DNA of 41,454 bases, taken from NCBI GenBank assembly GCA_045589035.1, contig JAZNFJ010000119.1:1-41454 (forward strand). Direction: 5' to 3'. Origin of the DNA: Avoscillospira sp045589035 (GTDB taxonomy: Bacteria; Bacillota; Clostridia; Oscillospirales; Oscillospiraceae). Both the position numbers and the translations under genes were made by a program. The notes beneath the pieces are model-generated. The model ran no database searches. It worked only from the letters and a program-made list of their open reading frames with translations, and was not told where the DNA came from. Positions 35,058-41,454 of this stretch are shown here, in pieces (within the stretch, counting starts at the first letter, position 1; each line of letters opens with the position of its first letter).

Positions 35058-37037
35058 ATGTATAAAATTCTGGAATACAATCCCCAACTGCAGAGCTGCG
35101 CATGGGATATTGATCTCCGCATGGCCATGTATGAGGGGGCCAAATGGCGGCTGATGCCCCAGGGCGGCAAGCTGAGTGATTTTGCCAATGCCCATCATTA
35201 CTACGGCTTCCACCATGTCCCCGGCGGCTGGTACTATCGGGAATGGGCACCCCATGCCCATCAGCTGTACCTGACCGGCGATTTCAATAACTGGAATCTC
35301 ACCTCTCATCCCCTGAAGCGGGTGGGAGAGGAAAGCTGGGAGATCTATCTGCCCGGTGATGATGCCCTGTGGCATGGCTGCGAAGTGAAAGTGGTGGTGG
35401 ATGCCAACCTCCAGCGACTGCAGCGGATCCCCCTCTTTGCCAACCGGGTGGTGCAGAAAAAGGGAACCACCACCTTCAATGCCGTGGTGCTGGACGATAT
35501 GCGCCAGTTCCCCTGGACAGATCAGGACTTCAAGGGCGAGGAACAGCTGTACATCTACGAGGCCCATGTGGGCATGGCCCAGGAAGAGGGCAGAGTGGGT
35601 ACTTACCGGGAGTTTGCGGACCATGTGCTGCCCCGGGTGAAAAAATCCGGTTACAATACCATTCAGCTGATGGCCATTATGGAGCATCCCTATTACGGCA
35701 GCTTCGGCTATCAGGTTTCCAGCTTCTTTGCTGCGTCCTCCTGGTTCGGCGAGGCAGAAGATCTGAAATATCTGGTCAACAAGGCCCATGAAATGGGCAT
35801 CCGGGTCCTGCTGGATATTGTCCACTCCCATGCGGTGAAGAACACTTCCGAGGGCATCAACCTCTTTGACGGCACGGTCTGGCAGTTCTTCCACGAGGGC
35901 AATAAGGGCGAGCATCCTGCTTGGGGTACCAAGTGCTTTGACTACGGCAGAACCGGTGTGCTCCGCTTGCTGCTGTCCAATATCAAATACTGGATGGAGG
36001 AGTACCATTTTGACGGCTTCCGTTTCGACGGTGTCACCTCCATGCTCTATCACGACCACGGTCTGGGCACGGATTTTGGTCCCAACGAGTCTTATTTCTC
36101 CTATAATACCAATGTGGATGCCATCACCTACCTGCAGCTGGCCAACGAGGTCATGCGGGAAGTGAACCCCAATGCCGTTTCCATTGCCGAGGATATGTCC
36201 GGTATGCCGGGTATGTGCCTGCCCATCGAGGAGGGCGGCATCGGCTTTGACTACCGCCTTGCTATGGGCCTGCCGGATATGTGGATCAAGACCGTCAAGG
36301 AAAAGCAGGATCAGGACTGGGAGATCGGGAAAATGTGGGGCAGCATGTGCATGCGCAGACCCGGTGAGAACAGCATCGCCTATGTGGAGAGCCACGATCA
36401 GGCGCTGGTTGGCGATAAGACCATGATCTTCCGTCTGGCGGATGCTGCCATGTATACGGATATGGACAGAGCCTGCCACAATCCGGTCATTGACCGTGCC
36501 ATGGCTCTGCATAAGATGATCCGCCTGTTCACCCTTGGCGGCGGCGGAGAGGGCTATCTGAACTTTATGGGCAACGAATTCGGTCACCCTGAGTGGATCG
36601 ACTTCCCCCGTGAGGGCAACGGCTGGAGCTTCCATTATTGCAGAAGACAGTGGAGCCTGCTGGAAAACGGCTTCCTGAAGTATGAATTCCTGGGCGCCTT
36701 TGACCGGGCTATGATCGAAATGGCAAGAAAACATAACCTGTTCTCCCAGAAGATGGCAGATCTGCAGCTTTTGAAAGAGCCGGAAAAGGTCATCTGCTTC
36801 GAGCGAATGGGTCTGCTCTTTGCTATGAACTTCCATCCGGAATGGTCCCAGAACAATATGCTGGTGCCGGTGTGGCAGGAGGGTGTCTACGAAGTGGCTC
36901 TGTGCAGCGATGACTGGTGCTATGGCGGCTGGGGACAGATCGCCCATATGGATTACCACAGCAAGGTCTTTGACGGACGGAACTATGTGGAGCTGTATTT
37001 GCCTGCACGGACAGCCGTGGTTCTGCGGAGAAAGTAA
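35058..37037 (+). CDS. glgB: 1,4-alpha-glucan branching enzyme
   Basis: 659 residues. A CBM48-like N-terminal domain (about 55-150, REWAPHAHQLYLTGDFNNW) is followed by a GH13 barrel with nucleophile Asp324 (GFRFDGV), acid/base Glu378 (SIAEDMSG) and Asp447 (YVESHDQALVG), then a C-terminal beta domain. Motifs such as GNEFGHPEWIDFPREGNGWS and the HDHGLGTDFG-type region resemble the eukaryotic-like GH13_8 branch more than the E. coli-type enzyme. It makes alpha-1,6 branches in glycogen. No other glg gene is in the window, so it is a stand-alone unit. AGGTGG precedes the ATG. Confidence 0.92.
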   Translation: MYKILEYNPQLQSCAWDIDLRMAMYEGAKWRLMPQGGKLSDFANAHHYYGFHHVPGGWYYREWAPHAHQLYLTGDFNNWNLTSHPLKRVGEESWEIYLPGDDALWHGCEVKVVVDANLQRLQRIPLFANRVVQKKGTTTFNAVVLDDMRQFPWTDQDFKGEEQLYIYEAHVGMAQEEGRVGTYREFADHVLPRVKKSGYNTIQLMAIMEHPYYGSFGYQVSSFFAASSWFGEAEDLKYLVNKAHEMGIRVLLDIVHSHAVKNTSEGINLFDGTVWQFFHEGNKGEHPAWGTKCFDYGRTGVLRLLLSNIKYWMEEYHFDGFRFDGVTSMLYHDHGLGTDFGPNESYFSYNTNVDAITYLQLANEVMREVNPNAVSIAEDMSGMPGMCLPIEEGGIGFDYRLAMGLPDMWIKTVKEKQDQDWEIGKMWGSMCMRRPGENSIAYVESHDQALVGDKTMIFRLADAAMYTDMDRACHNPVIDRAMALHKMIRLFTLGGGGEGYLNFMGNEFGHPEWIDFPREGNGWSFHYCRRQWSLLENGFLKYEFLGAFDRAMIEMARKHNLFSQKMADLQLLKEPEKVICFERMGLLFAMNFHPEWSQNNMLVPVWQEGVYEVALCSDDWCYGGWGQIAHMDYHSKVFDGRNYVELYLPARTAVVLRRK

Positions 37038-37040
37038 AAG

Positions 37041-37170
37041 CAATCCCCCAGCCAAAAATCAAAGATTTTTGTCAGCCCCCTTTACACAAGGGGGCCTTTT
37101 TATTGCGTGAAGGCCAAAGCCTCCCTTGTGCAAAGGGAGGTGGCACGGCGTAGCCGTGACGGAGGGATTG
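37041..37170. repeat. MITE/REP-like hairpin-rich intergenic repeat
   Basis: The element starts CAATCCCCCAGCC and ends GGAGGGATTG, giving inverted ends (CAATCCC/GGGATTG). Inside are AAAAATC-GATTTTT (37054-37070), a GCCCCC-GGGGGC stem (37075-37095), CCTCCCTT-AAGGGAGG (37120-37140) and CACGGC-GTA-GCCGTG (37144-37158). I recall near-identical GGGAGGTGGCACGGC...GACGGAGGGATTG repeats scattered in gut Clostridia genomes. Copy number cannot be tested in this window. Confidence 0.75.
37075..37102 (+). terminator. Terminator of glgB, formed by the repeat
   Basis: GCCCCC (37075-37080) pairs with GGGGGC (37090-37095), extended by T-A pairs, followed by CTTTTTA. The intergenic repeat therefore appears to supply the transcription stop for glgB. 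Confidence 0.7.
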
Positions 37171-37354
37171 AAAAAAGTTAAAAACCTTTCGGCAAAATAA
37201 CAAAAGACAAGTGTCTTTGACTGACGGGCGATTTGTGGCACAAATGGCGCGGATTCACCAAAATGTCCGCCGAGGAAAAACAAATAGACGTATTTCCGTG
37301 GACTTTTGTGGGATGAAGTGAAAAAACGCCAAAAACTTCTGTGAATAATTTGCA

Positions 37355-37383
37355 TTGCAAAACAGGAAAAAAAGAGGTAAAAT
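37355..37383 (+). promoter_or_regulatory. Predicted promoter for livJ
   Basis: TTGCAA (37355-37360), 17 bases, then TAAAAT (37378-37383). The leader of about 50 bases carries a 7-bp hairpin and a full AGGAGG ribosome binding site. Confidence 0.65.
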
Positions 37384-37440
37384 TCCATTTATGAGCATCA
37401 GATTCTCGAAATCTGAAGTATCAATTAGGAGGAAAATGAA

Positions 37441-38619
37441 ATGAAAAAGATTCTTGTACTCGTTCTGGTTCTCGTCATGGCTCTGTCCATGGTGGCCTGC
37501 GGCGCTGACAAGGCCGAAACCCCCGCTGACGCTGCTAAGGTCGTCAAGATCGGTGTCTTCGAGCCTCAGACCGGTGACAACGGCGCTGGCGGCAAGCAGG
37601 AGATCCTGGGTATGCAGTATGCTAACTATGTCCAGCCCACCGTTGAAATCGGCGGCGAGACCTATGAGGTCCAGCTGGAGATCGTCGACAACCGTACCTC
37701 TGCTGAGAACGGCCCCTCTGCTGCTGCAGAACTGATCAACCGTGATGTTTCCGTGGTTCTGGGTTCCTACGGTTCCGGCGTCTCCATGGCCGGCGGTGCT
37801 GTCTTCGCTGAAGCTGGCGTTCCTGCCATCGGCGTCACCTGCACCAACCCCCAGGTCACCTCTGACTGCGATGTTTACTTCCGCGTCTGCTTCCTGGATC
37901 CCTTCCAGGGCACCGTTCTGGCAAACTATGCATACAACGAACTGGGCGTGACCACCGCTTATACACTGGCTATGCTGGGTTCCGACTATGACCAGGGTCT
38001 GGTTTACTACTTCACCGAGGCATTCAAGGCTCTCGGCGGCGAAGTCATCAACGAAGACTTTACCGAAGGCACTGCCAACTTCGTTTCCTATGTCAACAAT
38101 GCTAAGGCTGCCGGCGCTGGCGTCATCATGGCTCCCGTTTCCACCAACTATGCACAGCTGATCATCGAAGCTGCTGACGCTCAGGGCTTCGAGGGCGCTC
38201 TGCTGGGTTCCGATACTTGGGACAACAACATGGTTCTGGAATCCTCTCAGGGCAAGAATGTTGATGTCGCTATCACCACTTTCTATCAGGAAAGCGGCTC
38301 CGAGTTCGATACCGGCATCAAGGAATGGATCAACGCCAACCCCGATGCTAAGACCAACAACGGCGGCAACGATATGGTTTCTGCTGTCACCGCTATGGGT
38401 TACGACGCATACTTCACCGCTCTGGAAGCTCTGAAGGCTGCCGGCTCCATCGAGCCCGCTGCTGTTCTGGAAGCTCTGCCCGGCGTGCAGTATGAAGGCG
38501 TTTCCGGCCACATCGAGTTTGATGAGATCGGCGATGCCATCCGTGACGCTGCCTACATCAAGGCTGCCAACACTGAGACCAACAACTGGGACTTCGTGAA
38601 GGTTCAGGGCGTCAACTAA
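37441..38619 (+). CDS. livJ: Branched-chain amino acid ABC transporter substrate-binding lipoprotein
   Basis: 392 residues. A lipoprotein signal peptide ends in LSMVAC with the lipidated Cys at residue 20. The mature part is a periplasmic-binding-protein type I fold of the LivJ family: VKIGVFEPQTGDNG, VLGSYGSGVSMAGGAVFAEAGVPAIG and GAGVIMAPVSTNYAQLI. It binds Leu/Ile/Val-type ligands outside the membrane and delivers them to LivHM. Codon use is strongly biased to a few codons (GCT, GGC, GTC), suggesting high expression. A strong terminator separates it from livH, so it is probably made in excess. Confidence 0.93.
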   Translation: MKKILVLVLVLVMALSMVACGADKAETPADAAKVVKIGVFEPQTGDNGAGGKQEILGMQYANYVQPTVEIGGETYEVQLEIVDNRTSAENGPSAAAELINRDVSVVLGSYGSGVSMAGGAVFAEAGVPAIGVTCTNPQVTSDCDVYFRVCFLDPFQGTVLANYAYNELGVTTAYTLAMLGSDYDQGLVYYFTEAFKALGGEVINEDFTEGTANFVSYVNNAKAAGAGVIMAPVSTNYAQLIIEAADAQGFEGALLGSDTWDNNMVLESSQGKNVDVAITTFYQESGSEFDTGIKEWINANPDAKTNNGGNDMVSAVTAMGYDAYFTALEALKAAGSIEPAAVLEALPGVQYEGVSGHIEFDEIGDAIRDAAYIKAANTETNNWDFVKVQGVN

Positions 38620-38635
38620 TTCAAAATTTATATGG

Positions 38636-38674
38636 AAAGAGGATGGCGGCGTGACCGCTGCCATCCTCTTTTTT
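38636..38674 (+). terminator. Intrinsic terminator between livJ and livH
   Basis: Positions 38636-38651 pair with 38656-38671 (16 bp, one G-U pair, four-base loop), followed by a T-run. It should stop most transcripts after livJ and let a fraction read into livHMG. Confidence 0.93.
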
Positions 38675-38692
38675 CGCTGTTTATTGGGTCGC

Positions 38693-38726
38693 CTCGAAAG
38701 AGCGGTAAAACAGCTGTTTTTTCGAG
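38693..38726 (+). promoter_or_regulatory. Palindrome-rich leader of livH
   Basis: CTCGAAA (38693-38699) pairs with TTTCGAG (38720-38726), and the enclosed AAAACAGCTGTTTT (38707-38720) is a perfect palindrome. It lies between the livJ terminator and the livH start and may be an operator or RNA structure. I see no clear promoter of its own. Confidence 0.4.
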
Positions 38727-38774
38727 ACGGCCTGTATTTTGTGACGGCAAAAAATCTACTTAGGAGGAATCTCC

Positions 38775-39653
38775 ATGCAGCAAATGTTCCCGTATCTGCT
38801 CAACGGTATTTCCGTGGGTGGTCAGTATGCGCTGATCGCCATTGGTTATACACTGGTCTACGGCATCCTGCGCCTGATCAACTTCGCCCATGGCGATGTG
38901 TTCATGGTGGCAGGTCTGGTCATGGTCTATGCCACGGCTTCCATGCCCTTCTACATCGCCCTGCCTCTGGTGTTGGTCGCCACGGTCATTCTGGGCTTTG
39001 TCATTGAACGGGCAGCCTATAAGCCTCTGCGCAACGCACCGAGAATGTCGGTCATGATCTCCGCCATCGGTGTCAGCTATCTGATCCAGAACCTGTCCTT
39101 CTACATCACCGGCGGCGTGCCCCAGCCTGTGACCAACCCCATTCCCTGGATCTCCAACAATGTGGAGCTCTTTGGCGCATCCACCAAGATGGTCACTCTG
39201 GTCACCCCCTTCCTGACGGTTCTGCTGGTGGTGGTGCTGGTTCTGCTGATCAACCACACCAAGATCGGTATGGCCATGCGTGCCGCTGCCAAGGACTTTG
39301 AGACGGCTCAGCTCATGGGCATCAAGATCAACCGGGTCATCTCCATGACTTTCATCATCGGCTCTTTCCTGGCTGCCATCGGCGCCATGCTGTACTTCAC
39401 CAACTACCCCTCTGTTGCCATCACTTCCGGCGGTATGCCCGGTCTGAAGGCCTTCGTGGCAGCAGTTTTCGGCGGTATCGGTTCCATTCCCGGTGCTGTG
39501 GTGGGTGCGTTCATCATCGGCCTGTGCGAAGAGATCATCAAGGGTGTGGGTTACACCACCTTCTCCGATGCCTTTACCTTCGCTCTGCTGATCGTGGTTC
39601 TGTGTGTCAAGCCCACCGGCCTGTTCGGTGAAAAGGTCACCGACAAGGTGTAA
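38775..39653 (+). CDS. livH: Branched-chain amino acid ABC transporter permease LivH
   Basis: 292 residues, about eight membrane spans, LivH type: LLNGISVGGQYALIAIGYTLVYGILRLINFAHGD at the N-terminus and FGGIGSIPGAVVGAFIIGL near the end, with the EAA-like loop (MRAAAKDFETAQLMGI) that contacts the ATPases. AGGAGG precedes the ATG. It pairs with LivM to form the membrane channel. Confidence 0.95.
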   Translation: MQQMFPYLLNGISVGGQYALIAIGYTLVYGILRLINFAHGDVFMVAGLVMVYATASMPFYIALPLVLVATVILGFVIERAAYKPLRNAPRMSVMISAIGVSYLIQNLSFYITGGVPQPVTNPIPWISNNVELFGASTKMVTLVTPFLTVLLVVVLVLLINHTKIGMAMRAAAKDFETAQLMGIKINRVISMTFIIGSFLAAIGAMLYFTNYPSVAITSGGMPGLKAFVAAVFGGIGSIPGAVVGAFIIGLCEEIIKGVGYTTFSDAFTFALLIVVLCVKPTGLFGEKVTDKV

Positions 39654-39666
39654 GGAGGGAAATGAC

Positions 39667-40764
39667 ATGAGTAAGAAAAAGACAATTTTTACGGCCGGTA
39701 TCCTGCTGGCTGTCCTGGCTGCCTGCGTGGTGCTGGACATGACCCTGCCCACCTACCACATTGCGGTCACTGTTACCAAGAAAGCAGCCGTCTACGCACT
39801 GGTTGCGGTTTCCATGAACCTGCTCAACGGCTTCACCGGCCTGTTCTCTCTGGGTCAGGCAGGCTTTATGCTGCTGGGCGCCTATTCCTACGGTATTCTG
39901 ATGATCCCCGTTGCCAAGCGCGCCGGTGTTTATCAGTATTTTGACGGCGGTATCGTGAAGTTCTCCCTGCCGGAGCTGTTCGGCGGCGGCGATATGGGCA
40001 TGATCCTCGGTGTCATCGTGGTTCTGCTGATCGGCGGCCTGCTGGCAGCGCTGATCGCCTACCTCATCGGCCTGCCGGTCCTGCGTCTGAAGTCCGACTA
40101 TCTGGCCATTGCCACCCTGGGCTTTGCGGAGATCGTCCGCGCTTTCTTCCAGTGGAATGCCCTTGGCCCTCTGACCAACGGCTCCAACCTGCTGAAGAGC
40201 TACCCCACCTTCAACCGTGCCACACCCTATGTGATCATGGCAGGTCTGATGATCACGGTCATTGTGCTGCTGATCAATTCCACCTACGGCCGCGCTTTCC
40301 GTGCCATCCGCGATGACGAAGTGGCAGCCGAGGCCATGGGCATCAATCTGGCAAAGCACAAGCGTCTGGCTTTCATCATCAGCTCCTTCTTTGCCGGCAT
40401 CGGCGGCGGTATGATGGCCATGTACATGGGCACCATCGCAGCTGCCCCCTTCAAGAGCACTCTGACCTACGAAATTCTGCTGATCGTCGTCATCGGCGGC
40501 ATCGGTTCCGTCAGCGGCTCTGTCATTGCCAGCTTCCTGTACATCTTCTCCTCCGAGTGGCTGCTCCGCGGTCTGGACTCCGGCAAGTTCCTCGGAATCA
40601 GCGCACCCGGCGTGTTCAAAAACGGCTTCCGTATGGCGATGTTCTCTGTGATCATCATGGTCATCGTCCTGTTCTTCCGCAAGGGCATCATGGGCGACAA
40701 GGAACTGCCGGATCTGCTGAACAAGCGGGCGAAAAAGCAGAAAAAGGAGGCCGCTGACAAATGA
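39667..40764 (+). CDS. livM: Branched-chain amino acid ABC transporter permease LivM
   Basis: 365 residues, ten or so membrane spans, LivM type: MNLLNGFTGLFSLGQAGFMLLGAYSYG, LRLKSDYLAIATLGFAEIVR, the coupling loop FRAIRDDEVAAEAMGIN and IGGIGSVSGSVIASFL. A central stretch (about 90-115) carries an insertion relative to compact LivM proteins. The ATG at 39667 follows AAGGAGGG; an earlier in-frame start at 39604 would overlap livH. Its stop overlaps livG by ATGA. Confidence 0.95.
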   Translation: MSKKKTIFTAGILLAVLAACVVLDMTLPTYHIAVTVTKKAAVYALVAVSMNLLNGFTGLFSLGQAGFMLLGAYSYGILMIPVAKRAGVYQYFDGGIVKFSLPELFGGGDMGMILGVIVVLLIGGLLAALIAYLIGLPVLRLKSDYLAIATLGFAEIVRAFFQWNALGPLTNGSNLLKSYPTFNRATPYVIMAGLMITVIVLLINSTYGRAFRAIRDDEVAAEAMGINLAKHKRLAFIISSFFAGIGGGMMAMYMGTIAAAPFKSTLTYEILLIVVIGGIGSVSGSVIASFLYIFSSEWLLRGLDSGKFLGISAPGVFKNGFRMAMFSVIIMVIVLFFRKGIMGDKELPDLLNKRAKKQKKEAADK

Positions 40765-41454
40765 AAAACGTGCTGAAAGTCGAAAATGTCACCATGCAGT
40801 TCGGCGGCGTCGTTGCTGTCAACAACCTGTCCATGGAGATCAACGAAGGCGAAATCGTCGCCTTGATCGGCCCCAACGGTGCCGGCAAGACCACCGCCTT
40901 CAATGTCATTACCGGTGTGTACCAGCCCACCAACGGCGCTGTGTACTTTAACGAAGAGAAAATCGTGGAAAACTATCCCCAGGGCAAGATGAAGAAGCTC
41001 TATGCCGGCGAACACGCAGGGGATTATACCCAGAAGCTGGCGCCTACTCCCGATGTGCTGACCAAGATGGGCATGGCCCGTACCTTCCAGAACATCCGCC
41101 TTTGGAAGTCCCAGACTGTATTTAATAATGTATTGATCGCCAAGCATTGCCGTGCCAAGGCCGGTGTGTTCTCCGCCATCTTCCGCATGAACAAGAAGGA
41201 AGAGGCTGCCCACCGCCGCCATGTGGAGGACCTGCTGAAGATCGTGGGCCTTTGGGATGTGAAGGACGAACTGGCAACCAGCCTGCCTTACGGCAAGCAG
41301 CGCCGTCTGGAGATCGCCCGTGCGCTGGCTACCGAGCCGCAGCTTCTGCTGCTGGATGAGCCCGCTGCCGGCATGAATCCCCAGGAAACCGATGAGCTGA
41401 CTGCTTTCATCGGCGAGATCCGAGAGAATTTCAACATGACCATCCTGCTCATCG
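40761..41454 (+). CDS. livG: Branched-chain amino acid ABC transporter ATPase LivG (cut by window edge)
   Basis: 231 residues are visible and the frame is still open at the window end. Walker A GPNGAGKTT follows ALI, MARTFQNIRLW is the LivG Q-loop region, LPYGKQRRLEIARAL the ABC signature (PYGKQ instead of SGGQ, usual for LivG) and LLLLDEPAAGMNP the Walker B and D-loop. It energises LivHM transport on the inner face. livF probably follows outside the window. Confidence 0.95.
   Translation, partial: MKNVLKVENVTMQFGGVVAVNNLSMEINEGEIVALIGPNGAGKTTAFNVITGVYQPTNGAVYFNEEKIVENYPQGKMKKLYAGEHAGDYTQKLAPTPDVLTKMGMARTFQNIRLWKSQTVFNNVLIAKHCRAKAGVFSAIFRMNKKEEAAHRRHVEDLLKIVGLWDVKDELATSLPYGKQRRLEIARALATEPQLLLLDEPAAGMNPQETDELTAFIGEIRENFNMTILLI

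Larger units (their letters stand above)
37038..37440 (+). other. Intergenic region: repeat element, promoter and leader of livJ
   Basis: This 403-base gap holds the repeat (37041-37170), about 180 bases without an evident feature or gene, the livJ promoter (37355-37383) and a small leader hairpin (37398-37404 with 37410-37416) before the AGGAGG site of livJ. Confidence 0.6.

Overview
The window looks like a chromosomal segment of a gut-type Gram-positive member of the Clostridia, probably Oscillospiraceae/Ruminococcaceae. The indications are S-layer homology (SLH) proteins, AGGAGG-type ribosome binding sites, very large secreted glycan-active proteins with Listeria-Bacteroides repeats, a hairpin-rich intergenic repeat of a type I recall from such genomes, and moderate GC. 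The assignment is inferred from gene content only. I see no rRNA, tRNA, CRISPR array or intact insertion sequence.

Layout. 1-5.5 kb: the tail of one secreted protein, a strong terminator, then a 1674-residue secreted DUF4838 protein. 5.6-11.3 kb: a co-directional module that starts with an unannotated 37-residue peptide gene behind an extended -10 promoter. It continues with an SLH protein, a PqqD-like peptide-binding protein, an S26-type peptidase, a peptidase-less ABC exporter, a membrane-anchored coiled-coil protein and a second SLH protein. 11.4-30.9 kb: a gap-free polysaccharide operon. It holds a DegT aminotransferase, a PglC-like phosphoglycosyl transferase, seven glycosyl- or phosphosugar-transferases, a TagD-like cytidylyltransferase, a NodB-like deacetylase, LicD, a Wzy-like polymerase, a Wzx flippase and the UDP-L-FucNAc pathway capE-capF-capG. 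Its middle, about 19.5-25.6 kb, is visibly AT-rich. An NTP_transf_5 protein sits between capE and capF, and an HprK-like kinase closes the run just before a strong terminator. 30.9-33.4 kb: a LysR regulator divergent from a PutP-type sodium symporter. 33.5-37.0 kb: a GltS-family symporter divergent from a glycogen branching enzyme. 37.0-37.2 kb: a hairpin-rich repeat element. 37.4-41.45 kb: a branched-chain amino acid ABC transporter, livJ-livH-livM-livG, with livG cut by the window edge.

How the genes fit together. The glycan operon has what a Wzx/Wzy-type surface polysaccharide needs, apart from a recognisable chain-length regulator. It carries several enzymes expected to add phosphodiester groups. 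The most interesting point is that every gene from the 37-residue peptide (5853) to the HprK-like kinase (30875) points the same way. The first genes (peptide, PqqD-like, S26 peptidase, exporter) and the inserted or last genes (NTP_transf_5, HprK-like kinase) belong to families that occur together in RiPP and 'HPr-rel-A'-like loci. I propose that a peptide-maturation and export system is interleaved with surface-polysaccharide synthesis. This is inference, and no modifying enzyme such as a radical SAM protein, lasso cyclase or YcaO is visible here.
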